NCBI RefSeq assembly: GCF_900143675.1
Contig: NZ_FRFC01000004.1
Coordinates: 220,250-284,249, forward strand
Source of the DNA: Candidatus Nitrosotalea sinensis
GTDB lineage: Archaea; Thermoproteota; Nitrososphaeria; Nitrososphaerales; Nitrosopumilaceae
Direction of reading: 5' to 3'
DNA length: 64,000 bases
Shown: one piece after another, positions 15,726-24,812 of the stretch
How the letters are laid out: every line of letters begins with the position of its first letter
How positions within the stretch are numbered: the first letter of the stretch is position 1
The notes under the pieces: generated by a model
What the model saw: only the letters and a program-made list of their open reading frames with translations
Databases searched by the model: none
What the model was told of the DNA's origin: nothing
Program-made: the position numbers and the translations under genes

Positions 15726-17883
15726 GTGTTACAAGTGCCCCCAACGAGTTTAACCATTTTTCTTGTGCAATATCAACCCTTACGTCTATTAGAAAACTGG
15801 TTTGATTTGTAAATAAGATATTTTTATCTGTAAACTTACCAACAGTAGCACAAGGGACATTTTTTTGTTTAATAAAAGACATCACAGTGTTTTCTTTTTC
15901 AGGATTTATCACAAGTAAGAATCTAGAATGAGACTCTGAGAACAACAATTCATCTGGACGTAATTTTTCAGATGGAACCATGTCTAGCGCAATACGGCAC
16001 CCTATGTCATTTAATATACACAGTTTTGACACCGCAACTGCAAGTCCTCCCTTAGAGCAATCATGTACAACTTTAACAGCATCATTTGGTAAAAGAGCAA
16101 GAATTGTAGATTGTATTTCTCTAGATAATTTCATGTCAACAGTAGGACATTTACCACCTATTAGATTGTGAACATATTCGTAATATTCAGAACCGCCAAG
16201 TTCATCTTTTGTAGTGCCTACGATTATGAGAATATCGTTGTTTTCAATCTTTTTTGGGATAAGTGGTTTGCCATCAATTAGACCCAATACACCAATTAGA
16301 GGAGTAGGCTTTATTGGACCGTTATTAGTTTCATTATACAGACTTACTTTTCCTCCCACACATGGTATTTCAAAATATTTTGCATAATCAGTTATGGATT
16401 GCACAGACTCTTTGAATGTCCAAAAAATTTCTGGGTCTTCTGGATTTCCAAATTGTAAATGATCTACCATGCCTATAGGTTTTGCACCAGTACAGATTAC
16501 ATTTCTACAAGCCTCATCAAAACAACCCATAACCCCGTCTCGAGGATTTATGTAGCAATGTTTGGAATTGCCATCAATCTTTGCTGCCAAGAACTTGCCA
16601 TTATCTAGTCTAAGTACGGAAGCATCATTTCCAGGCTTGACAACAGTCCTTATTCCTACTTCGTGATCATATTGAGTGTACACCCATTGTTTGCTTGCAA
16701 TATTTGGATTAGATAGCATTTTCAATAAAGTTGCAGACAGATTTTGCGGTGTTTCCGGTTTAGTGATTTTTTCAATTGTATCCAAATACCTGGGTTTTGA
16801 TGAAGGCCTATCAAGAAGAGGAGCATTTGCAACTATCTGACTTGGAAGTGTAGCAAGAATGTCTTTTCCCAATACAACATTCATCATGGAATCATCGGTT
16901 ACTTTGCCAATTACAGAATAAGGTACCCTAAATTTCTCACAGATTTTTTTTAGAGTCTCTAATTTTTTTTCATCGGTAATAACAAGCATTCTTTCCTGGG
17001 ATTCAGATACCATCAGTTCAGACGGGGACATGTTTTGTTCTCTTTTGTGAACAAGTGAAAGGTCAAGTTCAATTCCCACTCCCAAGGCATCGGCAGTCTC
17101 AGATATGGCACAGGACAATCCACCACCACCAAGATCCTTCATTGCTTTGATACATTGTTGATTTCTTGCTTCAAGAATTACTTCGATGACTAGTTTTTCA
17201 ATAAAAGGATCAGGAATTTGAACTGCAGAACGATTTTCTGCCTCTAGTTTATCGGAGGCAAATTGCGAACCGCCAATACCATCACGTCCGGTAGATCCTC
17301 CAATTAGTACAACATAATCTCCTTTTTCTGCTCTATTTCTGATGAGTTTCTCTTTCTTACCAAAGCCTATAGAAGATACATCAACAAGTGCATAGTTTGT
17401 AAAACAATTATCAAATTCAATTTCTCCACCAATCGTAGGAATTCCAAGGCAGTTCCCATAATCTGCAATTCCACGAACTGCATTTTTGAACAACCATCTG
17501 GCATGACTATCAGTTTCAATATTTCCAAACCTTAGACCGTCAAGAATTGCAATAGGTCGTGTACCGGCAGACAGAATATCGCGAATTACACCCCCGACCC
17601 CGGTTGCTGCACCTCCATATGGTTCAACAGCTGAAGGGTGATTATGACTCTCAATGTGTACTGTTACGACGTAGCCATCACCAACATCAAGTACGCCCGA
17701 GTCATATCCTGGACCTGAGATAACACGCTCACCGTTCTTTGGTAATATCTTGAGATGTTTTTTAGACGACTTGTAAGAGCAGTGTTCGGACCATTCAGCT
17801 GCTACAATTTGTAATTCTAGAGGATTTGGCTTTCTCCCAATTTTATTTTCTAGATATTCAGACTCGTTTGGAGTAAGACTCAT
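15718..17883 (-). CDS. purL: FGAM synthase subunit II (PurL, small form)
   Basis: 721 residues, the small PurL that works with PurS and PurQ to convert FGAR to FGAM. The ATP-binding motifs are present (EWSEHCSYKSSKKHL, HIESHNHPSAVEPYGGAATGVGG, and MKDLGGGGLSCAISETA). Length and order fit the multi-subunit type found in archaea and Gram-positive bacteria. It overlaps purQ upstream by 4 bp and purF downstream by 8 bp. The PurS partner lies at 19887-20147. Confidence 0.96.
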   Translation of the reverse strand: MSLTPNESEYLENKIGRKPNPLELQIVAAEWSEHCSYKSSKKHLKILPKNGERVISGPGYDSGVLDVGDGYVVTVHIESHNHPSAVEPYGGAATGVGGVIRDILSAGTRPIAILDGLRFGNIETDSHARWLFKNAVRGIADYGNCLGIPTIGGEIEFDNCFTNYALVDVSSIGFGKKEKLIRNRAEKGDYVVLIGGSTGRDGIGGSQFASDKLEAENRSAVQIPDPFIEKLVIEVILEARNQQCIKAMKDLGGGGLSCAISETADALGVGIELDLSLVHKREQNMSPSELMVSESQERMLVITDEKKLETLKKICEKFRVPYSVIGKVTDDSMMNVVLGKDILATLPSQIVANAPLLDRPSSKPRYLDTIEKITKPETPQNLSATLLKMLSNPNIASKQWVYTQYDHEVGIRTVVKPGNDASVLRLDNGKFLAAKIDGNSKHCYINPRDGVMGCFDEACRNVICTGAKPIGMVDHLQFGNPEDPEIFWTFKESVQSITDYAKYFEIPCVGGKVSLYNETNNGPIKPTPLIGVLGLIDGKPLIPKKIENNDILIIVGTTKDELGGSEYYEYVHNLIGGKCPTVDMKLSREIQSTILALLPNDAVKVVHDCSKGGLAVAVSKLCILNDIGCRIALDMVPSEKLRPDELLFSESHSRFLLVINPEKENTVMSFIKQKNVPCATVGKFTDKNILFTNQTSFLIDVRVDIAQEKWLNSLGALVTHG

Positions 17884-18560
17884 GCTGTAACGCCCAATGT
17901 ACTTAGAAGAGATTCAAATATGAGTGAGGCTGGTTTTGCATTTCCAGGATTAATTATCTGCTCTGCAGATCTCTCAGGATGAGGCATCATTCCCACAACA
18001 TTTCCTTCTTTATTGCATATGCCTGCAATGTCAAGTGATGCACCATTGACTTGTTCTGCATATGTGAAAACAATTTGATTATTTTTTTTCAGTGATAGTA
18101 ATGTTTCTTCATCAGCATAATACCTTCCTTCTCCATTTGCAATTGCAATAGGAATTCTTTGGTCTAGTTGGAGTTTATTTGTAAATGGAGTTTTATTGTT
18201 TTTGACAATTATCTCAGTCCACTTGCACATAAAATTCAATGAAGTATTTTTTAGTAGTGCCCCAGGCAACATTCCAGATTCTACAAGTATTTGAAATCCA
18301 TTACATACGCCAAGAACTGGCATGCCTTTTTCAGCCATTTTTTTTACATCTTTAATTACAGGACTATGGGCTGCAATTACACCTGCCCGCAATCTATCTC
18401 CATAAGAAAATCCACCAGGCAGAACTATTGCATCTATGCCTTTTGGTAACTCATCAGTATGCCAAACAAGCTGAGATTCAAGTTTAAAGACATCGGTTAA
18501 GACATGATGCATATCTCGATCGCAATTACTTCCAGGAAAGACAATTACTGCAACCTTCAC
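17880..18560 (-). CDS. purQ: FGAM synthase glutaminase subunit (PurQ)
   Basis: 226 residues, a class I glutamine amidotransferase that supplies ammonia to PurL. The nucleophile is C86 in VLGVCNGFQIL, and the H194/E196 pair is in MMPHPERS. It starts at GTG (18558-18560) with a TATA box (ATTTAATAT, 18582-18590) about 26 nt upstream, suggesting a leaderless transcript and the promoter of the purQLF cluster. Confidence 0.95.
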   Translation of the reverse strand: MKVAVIVFPGSNCDRDMHHVLTDVFKLESQLVWHTDELPKGIDAIVLPGGFSYGDRLRAGVIAAHSPVIKDVKKMAEKGMPVLGVCNGFQILVESGMLPGALLKNTSLNFMCKWTEIIVKNNKTPFTNKLQLDQRIPIAIANGEGRYYADEETLLSLKKNNQIVFTYAEQVNGASLDIAGICNKEGNVVGMMPHPERSAEQIINPGNAKPASLIFESLLSTLGVTA

Positions 18561-18581
18561 AAATCTTGTTACTTTTCAGAC

Positions 18582-18590
18582 ATATTAAAT
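18582..18590 (-). promoter_or_regulatory. TATA box of the purQLF operon
   Basis: ATTTAATAT on the minus strand, centred 26 nt upstream of the purQ GTG start, the spacing expected for a leaderless archaeal transcript. Confidence 0.55.
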
Positions 18591-18735
18591 TGAATCGTCA
18601 AAATTACTGAAAACAAATTCAAAGTCGTTTCTAATGCAGCGATCAAATTCAAGCAGGCCTAAACCCTTTAAATGAAAAAACATATCAAAAAATCACCTTA
18701 TCGTTTTATTACAGTACTAGGCACAAGAGAACGAG

Positions 18736-19344
18736 ATGTTAAAGATAGGAACTCCCCCTCTTATCACAACAACGCTGGTAATCATCAACATATTGGTTTT
18801 CATATATGGTATAATTAGCAATACACAAAATGCCATAATATCCCACTATGGATTTGTTCCAAACGAACTATTTCATTCAAGATACATAGGTGATAGCATT
18901 TTACGATTATTCACATCAATGTTCATTCACGCAGGAATTGCCCATATTGCATTTAATTTGTTTGCACTAGCATACATGGGAGGATTTGCAGAGAGATCCA
19001 TTGGCAAACCCAAGTTTATTGGGTTATATCTTGTGGCAGGACTCGGAGGTGCAATTTTTCACGGAATCATATCTTCATACATTCTTGGAAACGGCGATTC
19101 AGTACTAATTGGAGCATCTGGAGCAATCTCAGGAATTTTAGGAATATCTGCTGCCATGGGAGATATCAGAGGATATTATTGGCTTGCAATCCAGGTGCTG
19201 TATGTTTTCATAGGCTCTATTGCATCAATCTCAATTGCATTTGCAGCACATGTTGGAGGATTTGCCACAGGTTTGGGTTTGACAAAGATGTTGATCGAGA
19301 TAGAGCGTCGCAAACGCAACCCGTACAAAAATTTCGCAAATTAA
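18736..19344 (+). CDS. Rhomboid family intramembrane serine protease
   Basis: 202 residues, a six-span membrane protein. The rhomboid catalytic dyad is visible: S128 in LIGASGAISG and H172 in FAAHVGGFATG. The oxyanion-side HxxxxHxxxN is H65, H70 and N74 (FIHAGIAHIAFNLF). Rhomboids cut single-span membrane proteins within the bilayer; the target here is unknown. It stands alone between purQ and a CBS-domain gene. Confidence 0.9.
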   Translation: MLKIGTPPLITTTLVIINILVFIYGIISNTQNAIISHYGFVPNELFHSRYIGDSILRLFTSMFIHAGIAHIAFNLFALAYMGGFAERSIGKPKFIGLYLVAGLGGAIFHGIISSYILGNGDSVLIGASGAISGILGISAAMGDIRGYYWLAIQVLYVFIGSIASISIAFAAHVGGFATGLGLTKMLIEIERRKRNPYKNFAN

Positions 19345-19398
19345 AAATTATAAAATAATTTCAGAATAATACAATACAAAAAGAAAATTGTGTAACAA

Positions 19399-19890
19399 AT
19401 GTTTTCAAGAGTGGAATCATTTTTATTCCAATATCCGGTGGTACTGGCTATGGGTTTAGTTCGCGACATCATGGTTCGTGATGTAATAACTATCGAGCAC
19501 GACAAGACTGCCAAGGATGTTGCGTTACTTTTTGCAGAAAAAGGCATAAGCTCACTAGTAGTTGTAAAAGACAACAAACCGATAGGTCTTGTGACTGAAA
19601 GAGATCTAGCACGTAAGGTTTCAACTACAGACAGAAAGAGCATCGAAGTACCATTATCAGAGATAATGTCGCCCAATTTTAGATGGGTAGAGCCAATGAC
19701 ACCAATAGAGGATGCAGTTCAAAAGATGCTAAATAAGAACGTCCGAAGGCTGTTGGTGCTTGACAACAACAACTTGGCAGGCATAATAACTGAAACAGAT
19801 CTTGCCAAGTATTTACGAAGCAAATTACTCATAGATGGAGCACTAGACGATGTCACCGCACTAAATAGAAAAGTGATAAAAAGTAGCTAG
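19399..19890 (+). CDS. Tandem CBS-domain protein
   Basis: 163 residues with two CBS domains (about 18-75, VRDIMVRDVITIEHDKTAKD to GLVTERDLARKV, and 85-150, LSEIMSPNFRWVEPMTPIEDA to GIITETDLAKYL). CBS pairs bind adenine nucleotides and sense energy state, usually controlling a partner protein. No effector domain is fused. A start at the internal ATG (19450) is possible; the upstream ATG fits the TATA-rich stretch at 19349-19358 better. It ends in a 4-bp convergent overlap with purS. Confidence 0.85.
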   Translation: MFSRVESFLFQYPVVLAMGLVRDIMVRDVITIEHDKTAKDVALLFAEKGISSLVVVKDNKPIGLVTERDLARKVSTTDRKSIEVPLSEIMSPNFRWVEPMTPIEDAVQKMLNKNVRRLLVLDNNNLAGIITETDLAKYLRSKLLIDGALDDVTALNRKVIKSS

Positions 19891-20147
19891 AGAGTAATCA
19901 CTTCAGATGTTACTTTGCTTACAAGAGGATTGTAAATCCTAAATTCATTACATATGTTTAGGACTGTTTTTTCTGCAGTCTCTTTATTTTGAGCATCGAT
20001 TACAAATTTGAGCATCTTTGCAGAACGAACCTTTTTGACATTTGTTTTGTTGTCCTTGAGAATCAAGTCGTTTAATATGGTATCACCTTCAGGGTCTACA
20101 ATTTCAGGTTTGTTTTCTATGATGACGTTGACTTGAAAGGAAGGCAT
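19887..20147 (-). CDS. purS: FGAM synthase subunit PurS
   Basis: 86 residues from MPSFQVNVIIENKPEIVDPE. The segment KPEIVDPEGDTILNDLI and the later VRSAKMLKFVIDA are typical of PurS, the small dimeric subunit needed by small PurL and PurQ. A TTAAATT sequence about 25 nt upstream supports this ATG as a leaderless start; an ATG 9 bp upstream is too near the TATA region. It is separated from purQLF by the rhomboid and CBS genes but lies on the same strand. Confidence 0.88.
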   Translation of the reverse strand: MPSFQVNVIIENKPEIVDPEGDTILNDLILKDNKTNVKKVRSAKMLKFVIDAQNKETAEKTVLNICNEFRIYNPLVSKVTSEVITL

Positions 20148-20179
20148 AAAATGCATTTATTTATAATCAATTTAAGCTT

Positions 20180-21043
20180 TTGAAACAAGAAGAAAACAGA
20201 TCTATTTTTGAACCAATCTCGTACAAGATATCAACAAAAGCAAACTGGAATACAGTTGCATTTGAATATCATTACAACTGGGCTGACCAAAAGATAGGAC
20301 CGTTCAAGTCAACTGAGGAAGTAGTAAAGACAGCAAATATTCAAGATGACGATAAGGTACTTGACATAGCATGTGGTACTGGAGTTGTTTCAAAAGAAAT
20401 TTCACAGTTACTTGGTCCAAATGGATTGTTAATAGGAATAGATTTGTCAAGAACCGCACTAAATATTGCTAAAAAAACAATCGCCTCAAATCAATTCAAT
20501 GCCATAGAGATGGATGTAGAAAATTTAGGATTAAAATTCAAGTTTGATAAGGTAACTTGCCAATATGGATTGATGTTTTTTCCAGACTGTAGAAAAGTTA
20601 TAGGCACAGTCAGAGAATTACTAGATGACAAGGGCATGTTAGTTGTTGCAGTGCATGGACTTGCAGATGACGTGCCATATTTTAGTACAATAATGAAACC
20701 AATTTTGGAATACATTCCAGACATAAGACCAAAAGGCTCACCCACCGTACACAGATTTGGCAATCCTGACGATCTAGAAAAAGAACTTGCAGGCGCAGGA
20801 TTTTCAGACATAAAGATTACAAGACATGATTATAGTTACGAGCCAGGAACTTTTGAAGAATATTGGAATGACTACATGAATTCCACTGCAAATTCCATCA
20901 GAAGTAAAATTGAGAGTCGTGGAAAAGATGTCATAGACATGATAAAAAATAGTGCAGAAAAAAACGCATTAAAATATACAAGAGACAACAACATTACATT
21001 TCCTTGGACAGTCTTTATTGCATCATGCTCAAACAAGACATGA
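20180..21043 (+). CDS. Class I SAM-dependent methyltransferase
   Basis: 287 residues starting at TTG. Motif I is VLDIACGTGVVSKEI, and the acidic residue of motif II is in LLIGIDLSRTALNIAKK. The later GLMFFPDCRKVIGTVRELL and VVAVHGL fit the UbiE/COQ5-like group that acts on small molecules or lipids. The substrate cannot be told from the sequence. It is divergent from purS across about 30 bp. Confidence 0.85.
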   Translation: MKQEENRSIFEPISYKISTKANWNTVAFEYHYNWADQKIGPFKSTEEVVKTANIQDDDKVLDIACGTGVVSKEISQLLGPNGLLIGIDLSRTALNIAKKTIASNQFNAIEMDVENLGLKFKFDKVTCQYGLMFFPDCRKVIGTVRELLDDKGMLVVAVHGLADDVPYFSTIMKPILEYIPDIRPKGSPTVHRFGNPDDLEKELAGAGFSDIKITRHDYSYEPGTFEEYWNDYMNSTANSIRSKIESRGKDVIDMIKNSAEKNALKYTRDNNITFPWTVFIASCSNKT

Positions 21044-21046
21044 CAT

Positions 21047-21508
21047 TTACTTTATTTTTGTTGCATAGGACATAAAATCAGAATCATACCAGATTGTCTT
21101 TGATTCTTTTCCGTTTGCAAACAAGTTAAATGCAATATGGGCAAGATTGTTTCCTTTTAAGGCACCATGCCAATGCAGTGTATTTTTTGGAATAAATACA
21201 ACATCACCTTTTCCAAGTGGTACTTGGGATGATTTTTTGATTTTAACCATATTATTTTGCATTGATACTTTTTTGTAGAATACGAGCATTCCTTTACCAG
21301 TAGTAACCACAAGAATTTGCCCTCCTTGATGGTAGTGCACTTTAGTTCTTGCACCATTACTAAAATTTGCAAAATATACCTTCTGGCCTGTGATCTTTAG
21401 TTTGAGTGAAATATCATTGAGCCAGGCATTTCCTACAAAGTATTGCTTTTTACTTTGTACAAGTTGCTTGTCTGGTCCTAATTTTGATACGATTATTTTT
21501 TTATTCAT
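21047..21508 (-). CDS. Cupin-domain protein
   Basis: 153 residues from the ATG at 21508, with a GTGA ribosome-binding-like sequence just upstream. A single cupin barrel is visible: RTKVHYHQGGQILVVTTGKG (metal His pair) and PLGKGDVVFIPKNTLHWHGA. These two motifs bind a metal in cupins that act as isomerases, dioxygenases or binding proteins. Specific function unknown. Convergent with the methyltransferase gene. Confidence 0.8.
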   Translation of the reverse strand: MNKKIIVSKLGPDKQLVQSKKQYFVGNAWLNDISLKLKITGQKVYFANFSNGARTKVHYHQGGQILVVTTGKGMLVFYKKVSMQNNMVKIKKSSQVPLGKGDVVFIPKNTLHWHGALKGNNLAHIAFNLFANGKESKTIWYDSDFMSYATKIK

Positions 21509-21738
21509 CAATTTCACGATCCATCATGATAAAATCACTAATCATAGAACAGATAGAGATGTGGTGTCCAGTCATTTAATCAATCCTTGATATCATCCAG
21601 TTTAATGCCATGTCTTATAACATTACATCTAACCAGATCAGGGTATAAATTTCTAGTAGTGATAAATCACAAAAATAGAAAGGTCATTTTGTGTGTGTGA
21701 TAACATTTTAAACCACCTTCTAAAGTCCATTACCTAAT

Positions 21739-21813
21739 GCCAACGTAGCTCAGCCTGGCTAGAGCATCTGACTTGTAATCAGAAGGTCGAGGGTCCAAAT
21801 CCCTTCGTTGGCT
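21739..21813 (+). tRNA. tRNA-Thr (anticodon TGT)
   Basis: Complete cloverleaf: acceptor GCCAACG/CGTTGGC, D-arm GCTC/GAGC, anticodon stem TCTGA/TCAGA with loop CTTGTAA (anticodon TGT), and T-arm GAGGG/CCCTT around TCCAAAT. Discriminator base T, CCA not encoded, no intron. No repeated 3' end is visible downstream, so there is no evidence of an element integrated at it. Confidence 0.97.
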
Positions 21814-22411
21814 TTTACAAAATAGGTCAAATCCATACCAGATCATTATTACTTGATTAAATGAAACAAGAAACAACGATAAGATCAAAGCAAATATTCA
21901 TGATTTTGACAAGCGATTAGAGAGTGTTTTCAAGAGACTAACAGAGACTTTCATCTGAGAATATTCATAGTCAATAGTTATTACAATGTAATGATAACAA
22001 ACTCAGGTCAGTAGAGAAAAACACTTGCAAACCATTCTATCATATTTCAAGACAGAAAAAGCAAAAAGTCACATCTTTTACCTATAACATTATCAAAAAA
22101 TATGTCGAGTAAAGTCGTGTGAGTTATGATCGCCTCGTAAGCAGAGGTAGATGATGATTGGGCAAATGCGTAAAACTTATGGCAAAATAAAGGTAAATGA
22201 GTCGGTTGTTGATATGAACTATAATTTTGAAGGAATCATTAGTTTATTGGATATAGTATAAGCATATTCTTAGGTTAAAACATATTTTAGATTAATCAAA
22301 AAAGACCTTTTTTTATGTAATTTCTCTATTTGATAAAAGATAAAATGATCTATTACCACTTATGAAAATCTGGTTCTAATTTATTATAAATGAAGCATGA
22401 CAAACTAGTAC
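21814..22411. other. Gene-poor stretch after tRNA-Thr
   Basis: About 600 bp with no convincing gene. The only candidate is a 36-residue frame at 22151-22261 (starting MMIGQMRKTYGKIKV) preceded by GAGGT, which is too short and unfamiliar to call. A TATA-like TTTATTATAAAT near 22380-22391 probably serves the CBS gene at 22412. Confidence 0.4.
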
Positions 22412-22612
22412 ATGGTGTTTAAAACACTAGAACTTGGAGTGACTGATTTTATTACTCCAAGACCAATAACAGTCAAGGACAGTCATGGATTTTTAGATTC
22501 CATTCAAATTATGGCTGAAAAAGGTATAGGAAATTTAATTGTGGTAAAAAATAGAAATCTCATAGACATTCTCACTGAAAGACAAATTCTTGGACATGTT
22601 ACCAACATATGA
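22412..22612 (+). CDS. Single CBS-domain protein, probably shortened
   Basis: 66 residues covering one CBS motif (VTDFITPRPITVKDSHGFLD to NLIDILTERQILGHVTNI). Most proteins of this kind carry two or four CBS motifs, since one pair forms a nucleotide site; here translation ends right after the first. A TATA box about 26 nt upstream of the ATG is intact. The hydrolase gene begins 9 bp downstream, leaving no room for a second CBS. It could be a functional homodimer or a truncated gene. Confidence 0.65.
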   Translation: MVFKTLELGVTDFITPRPITVKDSHGFLDSIQIMAEKGIGNLIVVKNRNLIDILTERQILGHVTNI

Positions 22613-22621
22613 AAAAATAAA

Positions 22622-23269
22622 ATGAAACAAAAATCTATTGAAATTCCAATTGATTCGGTAACTCTTAATGGAGATATTGTATTTCCTGAAGATCCCGTAG
22701 GTCTAGTCCTGTTTGTACATGGAAGTGGAAGCGGCAGACACAGCCCTAGAAATAGATTTGTTGCAAACATTTTAAATCAAAAAAGAATTGCTACATTGCT
22801 ATTTGATTTGCTCACATTGGAAGAAGAAGAGTTTGATTCTATCAGTGGCGCATTAAGATTTAACATTCCTCTATTATCAGAACGATTGATTCTAGTAACT
22901 GACTGGGTGTTGAAAAATCAAGAGTTGTCAAATCTAAAGTTAGGATATTTTGGTGCAAGTACAGGAGCTGCAGCAGCTTTGATGGCAGCATCAAAAGAGG
23001 ATGACAAGATAGATGTCATAGTATCAAGAGGAGGCAGACCTGATTTAGCAGAAGGCAGTCTCAGAAAGGTACGATGCCCTACATTGTTTATAGTTGGAGG
23101 ACGTGATGATGTTGTAATAGATGTAAATAAAGAGGCAATGGGTAAGATGATATGTATAAAAAAATTAATAATAATACCGGGTGCAACTCATCTGTTTGAA
23201 GAAGAAGGTAAGTTAGAAGATGTCTCACACCATGCATCTGACTGGTTTCTAAAGTATTTTAGAAGTTAG
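22622..23269 (+). CDS. Alpha/beta hydrolase (dienelactone-hydrolase-like)
   Basis: 215 residues. The nucleophile elbow GYFGASTGAAAA has S113, the acid is probably D162 or D163 in GGRDDVV, and the histidine is H190 in PGATHLFEE. The HGSGSG motif at residues 33-38 would form the oxyanion hole. It resembles hydrolases often found next to or fused to phosphoribosyltransferase-like domains in archaea; no such partner is here. It follows the short CBS gene by 9 bp, likely in one operon. Confidence 0.85.
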   Translation: MKQKSIEIPIDSVTLNGDIVFPEDPVGLVLFVHGSGSGRHSPRNRFVANILNQKRIATLLFDLLTLEEEEFDSISGALRFNIPLLSERLILVTDWVLKNQELSNLKLGYFGASTGAAAALMAASKEDDKIDVIVSRGGRPDLAEGSLRKVRCPTLFIVGGRDDVVIDVNKEAMGKMICIKKLIIIPGATHLFEEEGKLEDVSHHASDWFLKYFRS

Positions 23270-23478
23270 ACTAGATCGGCATCCAAAGATAGACAAGATG
23301 TCGCCGAAAAACGCTCTAAAAAATTGACCTGGTCAAAAAATAAAACCCCGTATTCTAGCAATCCTATAAGATTGGTGCTCGTTGACTTGACACGCTTACT
23401 TCCTAGTCAGTTTACGGACATGAACAAAAATGATAACATAGACAAAAAGTTAAGTAACGTAAAAGAATGTAATCACCT

Positions 23479-23712
23479 GTGGAAAAAGGATTTGTGTTAA
23501 TCAACTGTGAATTGGGTGCAGAAGATTACATAATAGAAGAATTAAAGCTCATTCCACAAGTAAAAAATGCACATGTCACATTTGGTGCATATGATGTAAT
23601 AGCAGAAATACAAGCAAAAAACTCTCAAGAATTTGATCAAACAGTATCCCAAAAGATACGTGCGTTGTCACAAGTGATGAGCACTATGACACTAAAGGCA
23701 ACAACAGAATAA
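23479..23712 (+). CDS. Stand-alone RAM (AsnC/Lrp C-terminal) domain protein
   Basis: 77 residues starting at GTG. It consists of a single RAM domain (GFVLINCELGAEDYIIEELKLI, then HVTFGAYDVIAEIQA) without a DNA-binding half. Such domains form dimers that bind amino acids or other small effectors. It is related to the RAM protein at 14042-14287. About 200 bp of gene-free DNA precede it. Confidence 0.85.
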   Translation: MEKGFVLINCELGAEDYIIEELKLIPQVKNAHVTFGAYDVIAEIQAKNSQEFDQTVSQKIRALSQVMSTMTLKATTE

Positions 23713-23802
23713 GTCATTGTCACCAAAAGAACAGCCAGGTAATTTACAAAAATTCAAACTTCCCGAATGATAATTATACTAGTAAACTGAGGGTTACTTT
23801 AG

Positions 23803-24090
23803 TTGGACAAGATTGAATATGAAGGGACAGTCTGGGCAATAAACCATGGTTTACCACAGCCATTGTTAGATCATTGTATAAAAAAATTGGTAGATCATGG
23901 AGTCAAAAAAGAGGACATTGTAATTACTGATGCTCCATCAGATGTAAAAGTAGGAACAGTAGTAGTTGACGTATATCCATATCACATAGAGGTTGGAAGA
24001 GTACGAACGACACGTAACGATTCATACATTAGCGGCAGCATAATGATAATAGAACTAAAGACAGATCCTGAAGGAAAATACATAGACTAG
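23803..24090 (+). CDS. Hypothetical protein
   Basis: 95 residues starting at TTG (23803-23805). It is soluble, with mixed helix and strand content (HCIKKLVDHGVKKEDIVITDA then VGTVVVDVYPYHIEVGRVRT). No known domain, metal site or signal peptide was recognised. It stands between a RAM protein gene and a membrane protein gene on the same strand. Confidence 0.6.
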   Translation: MDKIEYEGTVWAINHGLPQPLLDHCIKKLVDHGVKKEDIVITDAPSDVKVGTVVVDVYPYHIEVGRVRTTRNDSYISGSIMIIELKTDPEGKYID

Positions 24091-24163
24091 ATTACAATTA
24101 TTTCCAAGCATACAAACTGTAGTCTTAACGCATAAGTAGCCAAATCACATCATTTACAAATAA

Positions 24164-24754
24164 TTGAGATTAGAGAAAAAAGATATTTTACTCATAATTA
24201 GTGTCTCGCTGATTTATTGTTCTTTATCTGCGGGTTTTTCCCTCATTAGTACAGTATTACCAGACAAGACAGCCTTGGCAAATCCAATAGAGCGAGGTAG
24301 TTTAAACATCAAAGAGATTACAGGTCATTTCTTATGGGGAGTTGTTGCTGCCACAGTCACATTGCAAATTAGATATATTCTGCTTGGAGGTACACTTGCA
24401 GTTCTCATAGATTCTGATCATCTAGTCGGTTTGTTACATGTAGAGGGACTACCAAGAATGAGTCACTCCATAGCATTTGCAATAATTGCGACAACGATTT
24501 TGGTTATAATATTTCGCAAGAGTGATTATTACAGACTAGGTGCCATCATAGCAACAAGTGTTCTCACACATATATCATATGACGCATTTGACGGCGAGTT
24601 TGGTTTTCCCATATTCACTCCTTTCATGAATAAAATTATCCAGTTTCCAAAAGCAGATTGGATACTATTTGAGATAGCAGCAATCTCCATACTAGGGATA
24701 GTAAGTTTTGCATCCACACGAAAACGCAGTGAAGGAAAGGTAGTATCGATTTGA
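24164..24754 (+). CDS. Membrane-bound putative metal-dependent hydrolase (DUF457/YdjM-like)
   Basis: 196 residues starting at TTG, with about five hydrophobic spans. The spaced motif DSDHLVG (around residue 83), MSHSIAF (around 99) and THISYDAFDGE (around 136) resembles the Asp/His pattern of the YdjM/DUF457 family of membrane proteins predicted to be metal-dependent hydrolases. The enzymatic activity is not proven for the family. Confidence 0.65.
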   Translation: MRLEKKDILLIISVSLIYCSLSAGFSLISTVLPDKTALANPIERGSLNIKEITGHFLWGVVAATVTLQIRYILLGGTLAVLIDSDHLVGLLHVEGLPRMSHSIAFAIIATTILVIIFRKSDYYRLGAIIATSVLTHISYDAFDGEFGFPIFTPFMNKIIQFPKADWILFEIAAISILGIVSFASTRKRSEGKVVSI

Positions 24755-24812
24755 CACTAGAAAAACATCATTTGTTTCAAACAGATTTATTTCAGCACTA
24801 GTTCTGATTTTT

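Noticed and set aside
22151..22261. 36-residue frame after tRNA-Thr
   Set aside because: Too short, with no family resemblance and no clear promoter.
21739..22411. Element integrated at tRNA-Thr
   Set aside because: No repeat of the tRNA 3' end and no integrase gene were found nearby.
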